64,000 bases of DNA, taken from contig NZ_CP162414.1 in assembly GCF_040932005.1 (NCBI RefSeq), forward strand, positions 1,391,501 to 1,455,500, in the 5' to 3' direction. Origin of the DNA: Aestuariibius sp. HNIBRBA575. GTDB lineage: Bacteria; Pseudomonadota; Alphaproteobacteria; Rhodobacterales; Rhodobacteraceae. The notes under the pieces were generated by a model. That model was not told the origin of the DNA, did no database searches, and saw only the letters and a program-made list of their open reading frames with translations. A program made the position numbers and the translations under genes. Below, in pieces: positions 8,301-16,123 of the stretch (position 1 is the stretch's first letter; each line of letters opens with the position of its first letter).

Positions 8301-9301
8301 AACCCGAAGTGTACCGCGCCCACAACACCGCAGAGGTTTACGCGCCGTTACAGACGCAGGCACAGGCCGTGCCCGTCGAAGGCGTGTTCCTCGATTTGCC
8401 ATTGATGACCGGGGATGAGGTTCCACATGCGCCACATGTCGGATTTACCAGCAAACCATGGCCGGGATCTGTTGCGCTTTATTCCTCGACGCAGGATGCA
8501 AATTATGCGGTGAACACGATTGCGGACCAATCTGCCATTGTTGGGATCACCGAAACCGAACTGGTTCGGGCCGCTCCGGGAATATGGGATCGAGGGCCTG
8601 CATTGCGGGTAAAACTGGTCCGTGGCGCGTTGCTGGGGGTGACCCCGGAACAGATTTTGTCTGGGGCCAATTTGGCGGCGATTGGGGATGGGACGCCTGA
8701 AAACTGGGAATTGTTCCAATTTACGAATGCCGATCTGGTCGCGCCCGACACCTATGAACTGACACTGCGTTTGCGGGGGCAGGCGGGCAGTGATGGGATC
8801 ATGCCCGATCAATGGCCGGTTGGGTCTTTGTTTGTGCTGATGGATGATGCCATGTCGCAGATTGGGCTGAATACAGCCGCGCGCGGGGTTTTGCAGCATT
8901 ACCGCTATGGCCCCTCTCAACGGGCGCTGGGTGATGCAACCTATCGGTATCGCGCCGAGGCGTTCCGTGGCGCTGGGCTGCGCCCTTATGCGGTGGCGCA
9001 TCTGAGGGCGAAACCCAATGGGGCGGACACTGATCTGACTTGGATCCGGCGCACGCGTCTGGACGGTGACAGCTGGGATGGATTTGACGTGCCATTGGGC
9101 GAAGCGGTGGAACGCTATCAGGTTAAAGTGTTTCAATCCGGAACGTTGGTGCGTGACGACGTGATCACCACACCAAACTGGACCTACAGCGCCGCCCAAA
9201 AGGCCAGTGATGGCATCAGCGGACCCTATCACGTCCAAGTGGCGCAGCTGTCTGAAAGCTTTGGACCGGGACCGTTCAAAGGCCTCGATCTGGATGGCTA
9301 A
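5390..9301 (+). CDS. GTA host-specificity protein with TIM-barrel-like domain (gp15, megatron)
   Basis: 1303 residues, the usual length for this protein. A hydrophobic Gly/Ala-rich N-terminus (residues 1-45) leads into a tail-tip region with TAIPRLYGRVRVGGQVIWAT. A glycoside-hydrolase-like TIM barrel spans roughly residues 430-735 (DAFCIGSEMRSL, WSEYHGYQPGG, DFIGIDNYMPLSDW, IWFTELGC). A phage-tail_3-type region and a C-terminal GTA-specific domain follow. In R. capsulatus it forms the central spike and binds and penetrates the recipient surface. The last 8 bases overlap the next gene. Confidence 0.92.
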   Translation: MATIVLSAAGMALGASVGGTALGLSAATIGRAIGASVGRVIDQRLLGAGSETIETGQVDRFRLTGASEGTAIPRLYGRVRVGGQVIWATEFLETKTKHGGSGKGGPPKPTTVEYSYSVSVAIALCEGEITRVGRVWADGREVSPDDLNMRVYAGSEDQMPDPKMEAVEGAGNVPAYRGTAYVVLEDLDLGQFGNRVPQFTFEVSRPAQPDLEDETADMTRMVKAVALMPGTGEYALATTPVHITREFGEQAVTNVNSASGKSDLQTSLDHLDEELPDCGSVSMIVSWFGDDLRADQCTLRPKVEQTTADGNEMPWRVSGLTRAGAQNVPVVDDRVIYGGTPADQSVVEALIDIADRGKKAVFYPFILMDQLDGNGLINPWTGQAGQPHLPWRGRITLSAAPGQVGTPDRTAAAAAEVAAFFGTAAPADFTQAGNTVTYSGPNEWSYRRFILHYAHLCAMAGGVDAFCIGSEMRSLTQIRGAGDSFPAVDAMIQLAADVRGILGPSTKIGYAADWSEYHGYQPGGANKYFHLDPLWADDNIDFIGIDNYMPLSDWRDGLDHADVDARSIYNLDYLRANVAGGEGYDWYYHSPESRAAQIRTPITDSEGEEWIWRYKDIQNWWGQYHHNRIDGVRDTLPTIWEPGSKPIWFTELGCAAIDKGTNEPNKFLDPKSSESSVPHYSNGIRDDFIQMQYLRAVHQHYADVGNNPISLTYGGPMVDMSRAHVWAWDARPHPFFPVSQDIWSDGENYARGHWITGRSAARPLASVVAEICEKAGVADYDTSRLFGLVKGYLHERVGTARSALQPLMLAHGFDVVDRDGALHFITRTGMPDATLEFDDLAVPDDVEGDIEFTRSAEAEMAGRVRLNYVAGDGDYEVATSEASLADDAAYNVSQSELPIVMSRGEGQGVVERWLAEARVARDGVRFALPPSMSHLGAGDVVRIQTDQGGGIFRMDRVEQAMQMEIEAVGVEPEVYRAHNTAEVYAPLQTQAQAVPVEGVFLDLPLMTGDEVPHAPHVGFTSKPWPGSVALYSSTQDANYAVNTIADQSAIVGITETELVRAAPGIWDRGPALRVKLVRGALLGVTPEQILSGANLAAIGDGTPENWELFQFTNADLVAPDTYELTLRLRGQAGSDGIMPDQWPVGSLFVLMDDAMSQIGLNTAARGVLQHYRYGPSQRALGDATYRYRAEAFRGAGLRPYAVAHLRAKPNGADTDLTWIRRTRLDGDSWDGFDVPLGEAVERYQVKVFQSGTLVRDDVITTPNWTYSAAQKASDGISGPYHVQVAQLSESFGPGPFKGLDLDG

Positions 9302-9614
9302 CGCGCTGGGCATGCGGGCTTTGTTGCCGGGTGATCTGGATTTTGCGGTGCGGGCGGTTTTGCCGATCGCCCCCCCAGATCGCCCGGCCATGGTGCGCCA
9401 ACTGATCCAACAGGCCCGTCTGGCAGAGGCACATCGTCGCCAAACGGGCAGGGCGCATCCCAAATTCGGCACAGGGTCCCTCATGTCAGCGGCCAGCAAA
9501 TGGCCCCTGACACCGTTGCCACATCACTATGACCTTGCCTATTTGGCCGCTCTGCAAACCACTACGCAGGTGCTGATCCAACAGCTCAGTGAGGGCAATC
9601 CAGACCAACATTAG
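9294..9614 (+). CDS. Small conserved gene closing the GTA cluster (orfg15.1 position)
   Basis: 106 residues from ATG 9294, which lies inside the gp15 stop (ATGGCTAA), so translation is probably coupled. A longer frame upstream (from 9207) only shadows gp15. The protein is helical, with RALLPGDLDFAVRAVLPI, a basic middle and a C-terminal YDLAYLAALQTTTQVLIQQL helix. I recognise no catalytic motif. Similar small genes close GTA clusters in relatives; the function is unknown. No convincing terminator follows before cysE. Confidence 0.7.
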   Translation: MANALGMRALLPGDLDFAVRAVLPIAPPDRPAMVRQLIQQARLAEAHRRQTGRAHPKFGTGSLMSAASKWPLTPLPHHYDLAYLAALQTTTQVLIQQLSEGNPDQH

Positions 9615-9778
9615 CGATGCGATTGCGTTTTTTTCGTTAGGTTTCTGGGTCTTGCCCCGATTGAAATGCAAAATATCACATAAATTCATCACGGTTTTGT
9701 AAGGGTTTGGGTTGCATCTTGGCGTTTGGGGGCTATCTGCTATAGGCTCCTTAGGGAAGATTGCAGCAGGGACCCGTC

Positions 9779-10687
9779 ATGGCTCAACTCAATTCAAATG
9801 TCGCAAAGCTTGACCCAGTTTGGGCGCGTATTCGGTCAGAAGCAGAAGACGCGATCGCAAATGAACCGTTGATGGGGGGCATGTTTCACTCTGTTATCCT
9901 GCATCACAATTCATTTGAACGCGCTCTGGCTTACCGTCTGGCGATGAAGCTGGAATCAGATGAAATGCCTGCGCAGATCCTGCGGGAAATCGCGGACGAA
10001 GCCTATGCGATTGAACCCAACCTGCCAGCGGCGGGGCGTGCGGATCTGGTGGCGATTTTTGAACGTGACCCGGCCTGCCATCGCTATATGCAACCGCTGT
10101 TGTTTTTCAAAGGATACCAAGCCGTTCAAGCCTATCGGCTGGGGCATTGGCTGTGGAAACAGGGCCGGCACGATCTGGCATATTTCCTGCAAATGCGGGT
10201 CAGTGAAACCTTTGGCGTCGATATTCACCCCGCAGCGCGGATCGGCAAAGGTCTGATGATTGACCACGCCCATTCGATTGTGATCGGGGAAACGGCTGTG
10301 GTGGGCGACAATGTGTCGATGCTGCATTCCGTGACCTTGGGCGGGACCGGCAAAGAAGAAGAAGACCGTCACCCAAAGATCGGCAATGGGGTCTTGATCG
10401 GGGCAGGGGCCAAAGTGCTGGGCAATATCCGCATCGGCAATTGCAGCCGTGTGGCCGCAGGGTCGGTTGTGTTGATCGAAGTGCCTGATTGCAAAACCGT
10501 CGCCGGTGTTCCTGCGAAAATTGTGGGTGAAGCAGGCTGTGATCAGCCCGCTATGTCGATGAACCAATTGGTGCAAACGGCCCCCGCTGGCAAAGAAAGC
10601 CCAGAGACAAGCACACCAGGAACGGACGCCCCAGAAACAGGCGCCCCAGAAACAGGCACCCCGGATAGCGGCGCTCAGGACAGCTGA
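9779..10687 (+). CDS. cysE: Serine O-acetyltransferase CysE with extended low-complexity tail
   Basis: 302 residues from ATG 9779. It transfers acetyl from acetyl-CoA to L-serine, the first step of cysteine synthesis. An N-terminal SATase helical domain precedes a left-handed beta-helix with the catalytic LMIDHAHSIVIGETAVVGDN and MLHSVTLGGTGK segments. After MSMNQLV the protein has about 35 extra residues rich in Pro, Glu, Thr and Gly, coded in part by a perfect 15-base tandem repeat (10628-10657). The usual C-terminal Ile that docks into CysK is absent. A promoter-like TTGCAT-16-TATCTG lies at 9712-9739. The end overlaps the convergent CMD gene by 13 bases. Confidence 0.93.
   Translation: MAQLNSNVAKLDPVWARIRSEAEDAIANEPLMGGMFHSVILHHNSFERALAYRLAMKLESDEMPAQILREIADEAYAIEPNLPAAGRADLVAIFERDPACHRYMQPLLFFKGYQAVQAYRLGHWLWKQGRHDLAYFLQMRVSETFGVDIHPAARIGKGLMIDHAHSIVIGETAVVGDNVSMLHSVTLGGTGKEEEDRHPKIGNGVLIGAGAKVLGNIRIGNCSRVAAGSVVLIEVPDCKTVAGVPAKIVGEAGCDQPAMSMNQLVQTAPAGKESPETSTPGTDAPETGAPETGTPDSGAQDS
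10628..10657 (+). repeat. Perfect 15-bp tandem duplication in cysE tail
   Basis: The unit GCCCCAGAAACAGGC occurs twice back to back, coding APETG twice. Imperfect relatives occur on both sides (residues TPGTD and TPDSG). The length is a multiple of three, so copy changes keep the frame. Confidence 0.9.
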
Positions 10688-11007
10688 TCAAAGGCTTCCA
10701 TGGCCTTGGCACCGTACATGTAGCCGGGGCCGCCATTCATCACCACAACGACATTAATGGTCTCTGCTATCTCGTCGCGTGTCGCACCGGCGCGGATCGC
10801 GGCTTTGACGTGGAACCCGATGCAATCATTGCATTGTTTCGATATTCCGATGGCCAAAGCCTGCAATTCTTTGTGTTTCGTACTCAGCGCCCCATCCGCC
10901 ATGGCGGCGTCATGCAACGCGCCAAATCCTTTGGCCACGTCTGATTGCTGTGCGCGCAGGGGTTTTAGCAACGCCCCGGTATGAGACAAGGCAGATTTCC
11001 AGTCCAT
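10675..11007 (-). CDS. Carboxymuconolactone decarboxylase (AhpD-like) family protein
   Basis: 110 residues from ATG 11007, preceded on the minus strand by AAAGGAACATGTA; a longer frame to 11040 has no ribosome site. The AhpD-type CxxC with a following His is visible as CNDCIGFHVKAAIRAGATRDE, and the second helix bundle has NVVVVMNGGPGYMYG. Family members with this motif are small peroxidase/disulphide proteins rather than true decarboxylases. The substrate cannot be told. The gene converges on cysE and shares 13 bases with it. Confidence 0.85.
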   Translation of the reverse strand: MDWKSALSHTGALLKPLRAQQSDVAKGFGALHDAAMADGALSTKHKELQALAIGISKQCNDCIGFHVKAAIRAGATRDEIAETINVVVVMNGGPGYMYGAKAMEAFDQLS

Positions 11008-11086
11008 TACATGTTCCTTTTGTGATGTTTTACAAGACATAGACCGGCCGCACAGAGCATGGATTGAGCCAGATCAATCCATGCCT

Positions 11087-11404
11087 TCAGGCGCTGTGAA
11101 TTTGTTCCTCAGCAGGCGGATTTCTCAGATGGCCAACCTGTCGCCACCGTTTGAAAATCGCCCCTAGCGACATCACAATGTAAAACCCCTGGATCATCGC
11201 GGCACTCAGATTGAAATCCACCCACAAACTGGCCATCACGCAGGTTGATGCCAGCAAAACCATCACAAAATAGAGCGGCGAGGCAGAGTTTAACCGCCCC
11301 GTGCAAAGCCCATAAAACCCCGCCACATAGATCAGAAACCCGATCACACCGATGGCCCGGAACAATGTATTTAAGTCAAGTATATCAATGGGGTAGTAGG
11401 CCAT
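11087..11404 (-). CDS. Small membrane protein, CBU_0592-like
   Basis: 105 residues with three predicted hydrophobic segments: near residues 14-34 (AIGVIGFLIYVAGFYGLCTG), 41-61 and 65-85. The C-terminus is short, charged and cytoplasmic. Order and length resemble the CBU_0592 domain family of unknown function, which occurs next to diverse genes. Start ATG 11404 is preceded by GGGGGGCATT on the minus strand, a fair ribosome site. It stands alone between two minus-strand units. Confidence 0.7.
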   Translation of the reverse strand: MAYYPIDILDLNTLFRAIGVIGFLIYVAGFYGLCTGRLNSASPLYFVMVLLASTCVMASLWVDFNLSAAMIQGFYIVMSLGAIFKRWRQVGHLRNPPAEEQIHSA

Positions 11405-11532
11405 AATGCCCCCCGGAATAGGAAAGAAAGTTTGATAAAAGTCTGGTTCGTTTTAATGAGCAGACCCTAGCAAAACCGCACCAAAGCCAAAAGTCAGACT
11501 TTCCTGACCTTAGGAAACAGCCCTGAAACGAC

Positions 11533-11560
11533 AAAGGCCGCCCCAAACGGGACGGCCTTT
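11533..11560 (-). terminator. Rho-independent terminator of the pdh operon
   Basis: A 12-bp stem (11533-11544 with 11549-11560, one mismatch that becomes G-U in one strand) and a 4-base loop lie 22 bases beyond the pdhC stop. On the minus strand a moderately T-rich stretch follows. Confidence 0.75.
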
Positions 11561-11581
11561 GCTTTGAGTTTAAGGGAATGC

Positions 11582-12889
11582 TTAGGCAAGCATAGTCATC
11601 GGGCTTTCAAGGTTGTCCTTGATCGCGTTCAACAGGTTCGACCCCAATGCGCCGTCGATCACGCGGTGGTCAACGGACATGGTCACAGACATCACCGTGG
11701 CCACAGCCAGTTCGCCATCTGCGCCAACCACTGGTTTCTTGACCCCGGCGCCCACGGCCAGAATGCCGGAATGCGGTGGGTTCACGATGGCGTCGAAATT
11801 GTCGATGCCAAACATCCCAAGGTTTGAGATTGCAAAGGAACCGCCCTGATATTCATGGGGTGCCAATTTGCGATCCCGGGCGCGTCCGGCCAGGTCTTTC
11901 ATCTGGGCAGACAGCGTCGACAAGGATTTTGTATCCGCATCCTGCAACACAGGTGTGAACAGACCGCCTTCGATGGCGACGGCCACCGCCACATCAGAGG
12001 ATTTCATCTGCAGCACCCGATCCCCGGCCCAAACGGCGTTGGCTTCGGGGTTGGATTGCAGTGCAAGTGCGCAGGCCTTGATGATAAAATCATTCACGGA
12101 CAGTTTGATACCGCGTGGTTCCAGCTGTTTGTTCAACTGGCTGCGGAATTTCAGCAACGCATCCAGATTGATGTCTTTGCGCAGATAGAAATGCGGGATG
12201 GTTTGTTTGGCTTCGGTCAGGCGAGCGGCGATGGTTTTGCGCATACCGTCCAGGCTGACTTCTTCGAAGTCGCGACCTTCGTACATCTTTAGCACCGTTT
12301 CCGTCGACGGACCTGCTGGCATAGCGCCGGCTGGGGCTGCGGATTTGGCGGCAGGTGCCGCTGCGGCCGCAGGTGATGCAGACGGTGCCGTTGCAGTGGC
12401 GCCTTCGACGTCAGCCTTTACGATGCGGCCATGTGGTCCCGACCCGGTGATCTGGGTCAAATCCAAGCCTTTGTCCGCCGCAATGCGACGCGCCAAAGGT
12501 GTGGCAAACAAACGTGACCCATCCGCGGCAGCGGGGGCAGAGGTTGGGGCAGCCTTATCGGAGCCCCCTGCGGGGGCCACCTCTGCGGCTGCGGGGGCGC
12601 TTGCGGCTGGGGCGGCAGCTGGGGCTGCAATGTCAGACACGCTTTCGCCGTCTTCCAGCAACACGGCGATGGGGGTGTTCACGGCCACGCCTTCGCTGCC
12701 TTCTGCGATCAGGATTTTACCGATCACACCTTCGTCCACGGCTTCGAATTCCATGGTGGCTTTGTCGGTTTCAATCTCGGCCAGCAAATCGCCGGATTCA
12801 ACGGTGTCGCCTTCTTTGACCAGCCATTTGGCCAATGTGCCTTCCTCCATGGTGGGGGACAGGGCGGGCATCAGGATTTCTGTTGGCAT
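11582..12889 (-). CDS. pdhC: Pyruvate dehydrogenase E2, dihydrolipoamide acetyltransferase
   Basis: 435 residues. It transfers the acetyl group made by E1 to CoA and forms the core of the pyruvate dehydrogenase complex. Domains in order: one lipoyl domain (residues 1-80, lipoyl Lys in [11 protein letters not shown]), an Ala/Pro-rich linker, a peripheral-subunit-binding domain ([17 protein letters not shown]...[13 protein letters not shown]), a second linker, and the catalytic domain with [12 protein letters not shown] near the C-terminus. Its lipoyl domain is nearly identical to the one on pdhB. It is the last gene of pdhA-pdhB-pdhC and ends before a terminator. Confidence 0.95.
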   Translation of the reverse strand: MPTEILMPALSPTMEEGTLAKWLVKEGDTVESGDLLAEIETDKATMEFEAVDEGVIGKILIAEGSEGVAVNTPIAVLLEDGESVSDIAAPAAAPAASAPAAAEVAPAGGSDKAAPTSAPAAADGSRLFATPLARRIAADKGLDLTQITGSGPHGRIVKADVEGATATAPSASPAAAAAPAAKSAAPAGAMPAGPSTETVLKMYEGRDFEEVSLDGMRKTIAARLTEAKQTIPHFYLRKDINLDALLKFRSQLNKQLEPRGIKLSVNDFIIKACALALQSNPEANAVWAGDRVLQMKSSDVAVAVAIEGGLFTPVLQDADTKSLSTLSAQMKDLAGRARDRKLAPHEYQGGSFAISNLGMFGIDNFDAIVNPPHSGILAVGAGVKKPVVGADGELAVATVMSVTMSVDHRVIDGALGSNLLNAIKDNLESPMTMLA

Positions 12890-12900
12890 ATCTGTCTCTC

Positions 12901-14283
12901 CTACCGGTAGGTCACTTGTTTCACGGCAGCGACAACGTCGTCCGTGGTCACAAGTGCCAGTTTTTCAAGATTGGCCGCATAGGGCATTGGCACGTCTTTG
13001 CCAGCGCAATTGATCACAGGGGCGTCCAGATAATCAAAGGCACGTTCCATGATGGTTGCGGACAAATGGTTGCCGATGGACCCCACAGGGAAGCCTTCTT
13101 CGACAGTGACACAGCGGTTGGTTTTCATAACCGAAGCCAGCACAGTGTCATAATCAATCGGACGCAGGGTGCGCAGATCGATCACTTCGGCATCCACGCC
13201 TTCGCCCGCCAGCTGTTCTGCCGCTGCCATGGCATATTGCATACCAATCCCAAAGGACACGATGGTGACGTCATTGCCGGGGCGCGCGATGCGGGCCTTG
13301 CCAAAGGGAATGGTGAAATCATCCAGAACCGGCACGTCAAATGTGCGGCCATACAGGATTTCATTTTCAAGGAAAATCACCGGGTTATTGTCCCGGATCG
13401 CGGTTTTCATCAGACCTTTGGCATCCGCAGCCGTGTAAGGCATAACAACCTTCAGACCCGGAATTTGCGCATACCAAGCGGCATAATCCTGGCTGTGTTG
13501 CGCGCCAACGCGGGCCGCTGCACCGTTTGGACCACGAAACACCATAGGTGCCCCCATCTGACCACCGGACATATACAATGTCTTGGCGGCTGAGTTGATG
13601 ATCTGGTCAATCGCCTGCATGGCAAAGTTGAAGGTCATAAATTCAACGATTGGGCGCAAACCACCAAAGGCCGCCCCGACACCGATCCCGGCAAAGCCAT
13701 GTTCGGTAATGGGCGTGTCGATGATGCGTTTAGAGCCAAATTCGTCCAGCAGACCCTGGGACACTTTGTAAGCGCCCTGATATTCTGCCACTTCTTCGCC
13801 CATCAGGAACACAGTTTCGTCGCGGCGCATTTCTTCGGCCATGGCGTCGCGGATCGCTTCGCGCACGGTCTGGGTTTTCATTTCGGTGCCTTCGGGCCAA
13901 TCCGCAGATGCGTTGGACACAGGCGCAGCCGGGGCCGCCGCAACCGGGGTGGCGGGCGCAGCGGAGCTGTCTGCGACAGCCGCCGCATTGCCCGCTTTGG
14001 CGTCTGGGGCTGCGGTTTCGGGAATGGCAGAAGCGTCTTCGCCGTCTTCCAGCAACACGGCGATGGGGGTGTTCACCGCAACGCCTTCGCTGCCTTCTGC
14101 GATCAGGATTTTGCCGATCACACCTTCGTCGACCGCTTCGAATTCCATCGTCGCTTTGTCGGTTTCGATCTCAGCCATAATGTCGCCAGACTGGACGGTG
14201 TCGCCCTCTTTGACGAGCCATTTGGCCAATGTGCCTTCCTCCATGGTGGGGGACAGGGCGGGCATTAGAATTTCAGTAGCCAT
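12901..14283 (-). CDS. pdhB: Pyruvate dehydrogenase E1 beta with N-terminal lipoyl domain
   Basis: 460 residues from ATG 14283, with AAGAGGGACATC upstream; the longer frame to 14364 overlaps pdhA and is a shadow. Residues 1-80 form a lipoyl domain ([20 protein letters not shown], Lys in [11 protein letters not shown]), followed by an Ala/Pro linker. The transketolase-like E1 beta body starts near residue 135 ([14 protein letters not shown]) and has the [17 protein letters not shown] and [16 protein letters not shown] segments. A lipoylated E1 beta is a known alphaproteobacterial arrangement. Together with E1 alpha it decarboxylates pyruvate on thiamine diphosphate. The stop is 12 bases from pdhC. 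Confidence 0.95.
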   Translation of the reverse strand: MATEILMPALSPTMEEGTLAKWLVKEGDTVQSGDIMAEIETDKATMEFEAVDEGVIGKILIAEGSEGVAVNTPIAVLLEDGEDASAIPETAAPDAKAGNAAAVADSSAAPATPVAAAPAAPVSNASADWPEGTEMKTQTVREAIRDAMAEEMRRDETVFLMGEEVAEYQGAYKVSQGLLDEFGSKRIIDTPITEHGFAGIGVGAAFGGLRPIVEFMTFNFAMQAIDQIINSAAKTLYMSGGQMGAPMVFRGPNGAAARVGAQHSQDYAAWYAQIPGLKVVMPYTAADAKGLMKTAIRDNNPVIFLENEILYGRTFDVPVLDDFTIPFGKARIARPGNDVTIVSFGIGMQYAMAAAEQLAGEGVDAEVIDLRTLRPIDYDTVLASVMKTNRCVTVEEGFPVGSIGNHLSATIMERAFDYLDAPVINCAGKDVPMPYAANLEKLALVTTDDVVAAVKQVTYR

Positions 14284-14296
14284 GATGATGTCCCTC

Positions 14297-15286
14297 TTAG
14301 GCGTAAATATCTGTCCAGAGCTCTTCGACAGCCGGTTCCGGGCTTTCTTTCGAAAAGTCTGCACTTTCGTTGACGATGGCTTTGATCTCTTTGTCGATCG
14401 CCTTCAGATCATCCTCGGATGCATGTTTGCCGGTCAGCAACAGCGACCGGACCGCTTCGATCGGATCGCGTTCTTCGCGCATTTTCTGCACTTCTTCGCG
14501 GGTACGATATTTGGCCGGATCAGACATGGAATGGCCACGGTAACGGTATGTTTTCACTTCCAGAATGTAGGGACCTTTGCCTGCACGACAATGGGCCACA
14601 GCTTTCTCAGATGCGGCTTTGACGGCCAGAACATCCATGCCGTCAACCGCTTCGCCTTTGATGCCAAACGCATTGCCGCGTTCATAGATTTCGGCCGAGG
14701 ACGTAGACCGCGCCTGGGCGGTGCCCATCGCATATTGGTTGTTCTCGATTACAAAAATCACCGGCAAATCCCACAGGGCTGCCATGTTAAATGTCTCGTA
14801 AACTTGGCCTTGGTTCGCCGCGCCGTCCCCGAAATAGGTAAAGGTCACATTGTCATTGCCGGCATATTTGTCGGAAAACGCCAGACCCGCACCCAATGGC
14901 ACCTGTGCGCCCACGATGCCATGGCCACCGTAGAAATGCTTCTCTTTGCTAAACATATGCATCGAGCCGCCTTTGCCTTTGGAGTAACCTCCTTCACGCC
15001 CGGTCAGCTCGGCCATCACCCCTTTGGGGTCCATGCCGCAGGCCAACATATGGCCGTGGTCACGATAGGATGTGATCCGTTTGTCGCCCTCTTTGGTGGC
15101 GGCTTCTAGGCCGACAACCACGGCTTCTTGTCCGATATACAGGTGGCAGAACCCCCCAATCAAACCCATTCCATATAATTGACCGGCCTTTTCTTCAAAA
15201 CGACGGATCAAAAGCATGTCACGATAATAAGAGAGCAGCTCGTCTTTCGACACATTGGGTTTGCTACTGGCTTTTCTGGCGGCCAT
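14297..15286 (-). CDS. pdhA: Pyruvate dehydrogenase E1 alpha
   Basis: 329 residues from ATG 15286, chosen because a very strong AAGGAGGAGG stands 5 bases upstream on the minus strand. The thiamine-diphosphate motif reads [14 protein letters not shown] followed by [13 protein letters not shown], and the phosphorylation-loop-like [19 protein letters not shown] is present. It binds thiamine diphosphate and pyruvate with E1 beta, whose gene starts 13 bases downstream. It is the first gene of the pdh operon. A 20-base palindrome lies 39-58 bases before the start, at a promoter-like distance. Confidence 0.95.
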   Translation of the reverse strand: MAARKASSKPNVSKDELLSYYRDMLLIRRFEEKAGQLYGMGLIGGFCHLYIGQEAVVVGLEAATKEGDKRITSYRDHGHMLACGMDPKGVMAELTGREGGYSKGKGGSMHMFSKEKHFYGGHGIVGAQVPLGAGLAFSDKYAGNDNVTFTYFGDGAANQGQVYETFNMAALWDLPVIFVIENNQYAMGTAQARSTSSAEIYERGNAFGIKGEAVDGMDVLAVKAASEKAVAHCRAGKGPYILEVKTYRYRGHSMSDPAKYRTREEVQKMREERDPIEAVRSLLLTGKHASEDDLKAIDKEIKAIVNESADFSKESPEPAVEELWTDIYA

Positions 15287-15654
15287 CAGGTCCTCCTCCT
15301 TGGGCAAAACAGATCGCTAAATAGATAGTTTAGCTTTAAACTATTCTTACAGGAGGTCGATTTAAAATTCCATTGCTAATTAACCTTGGGTCGCGCACGC
15401 AGCGCAATCCGTCCATGCGTTGAGCGAATATCAAGGTTAACGCCCCCAAAGGACCCACCATGGATCACGGTGAATTTGTGTTTGGTCAAAACGGGTTAGG
15501 GGGGATCAAAATTGTAAACGCAGTTGGATCGCAGATTTGGCGATGGACCGAATGCCGACCCGTTGCGGTGCAATTTTAGAAAAAAGCGCGACGCATTGCG
15601 ATGCAAAGGCATCAAAAATCGCAAAAGAAGAACGTCGTGGTGATCAGAATCTGA
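15287..15654. other. Regulatory region between ftsB-like gene and pdhA
   Basis: No gene is seen in these 368 bases. They hold the pdhA ribosome site, the palindrome at 15325-15344, and a pair of 9-base inverted repeats (TTAACCTTG at 15380-15388, CAAGGTTAA at 15432-15440). Near the ftsB end, at about 15597-15627, a hairpin-forming stretch (TTGCGAT...ATCGCAA) is followed on the minus strand by a T run and may end the ftsB transcript. Confidence 0.5.
15325..15344. promoter_or_regulatory. Palindrome ATAGTTTA-gctt-TAAACTAT upstream of pdhA
   Basis: Two perfect 8-base inverted arms with a 4-base spacer sit 39-58 bases before the pdhA ATG, where a promoter would be expected. The AT-rich symmetric form suits a dimeric repressor or activator. 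The protein that binds it is not identifiable from the window. Confidence 0.55.
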
Positions 15655-15954
15655 TCAGCGGATGACAACTTCGTCTGACCGGATCAACCCCAGTACATCG
15701 CGCGCGCGTTCATCCAGCAGGTCCAGATCCAGAAACTGATCAGACAGGCGGCGGGTCAGATTTTCCATCCGCGCCACATCTTGTTGTAATATCGCCAATT
15801 CAAGCCGTAACGCACGCGCCTCCGCTTCGACCTCGGCACGACGAAACACGCCGTAATCCCCCTGCACAGCGGCAAAGGAAAAATAGGACCCTAATATCAC
15901 GGCCCCACCAAGGAAGAAGAGAGCGCCCAAAGCCGGGCTCTTACGCGTCGTCAT
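15655..15954 (-). CDS. ftsB: FtsB/DivIC-like septum formation initiator
   Basis: 99 residues. A short basic N-terminus and one membrane segment (about residues 9-28, LGALFFLGGAVILGSYFSFA) are followed by a coiled coil (residues 34-66, EVEAEARALRLELAILQQDV) and a C-terminal FLDLDLLDERARDVLGLI segment, the DivIC/FtsB layout. Such proteins stabilise the FtsQ-FtsL divisome complex on the periplasmic side. Placement upstream of pdhA is common in this family of bacteria. The symbol rests on topology and motif rather than on a close match. Confidence 0.8.
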   Translation of the reverse strand: MTTRKSPALGALFFLGGAVILGSYFSFAAVQGDYGVFRRAEVEAEARALRLELAILQQDVARMENLTRRLSDQFLDLDLLDERARDVLGLIRSDEVVIR

Positions 15955-16123
15955 TTTACTGCCTCATCCCGGTCTAACGCCGGTTAACAAGAGATTCGCA
16001 TATTTGATTCGGCTTGTGAATCCCCAAAATTACTTTTCTTGTAATTTCAGGCGCTTATTTGCCTATCGCTGGACATAATCGACGATGCGCGACAAGGTGG
16101 CGGGGAAAACCGGGGGAAACAGC

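Noticed and set aside
8348..9499. 383-codon minus-strand open frame over the end of gp15
   Set aside because: It covers conserved gp15 coding sequence and the next gene, and its product is Arg/Pro-rich noise. There is no independent support.
1..9614. Integrated prophage
   Set aside because: No integrase, lysis genes, repressor or attachment sites are seen. Gene order and the 1303-residue tip protein match GTA clusters, although the upstream part is outside the window.
12198..13013. Plus-strand open frames of 271 codons here and 422 codons at 13841-15109, across pdhC/pdhB/pdhA
   Set aside because: They run antisense to the Ala/Pro linkers and lipoyl domains. The Ala/Ser-rich products follow from the composition of the real genes.
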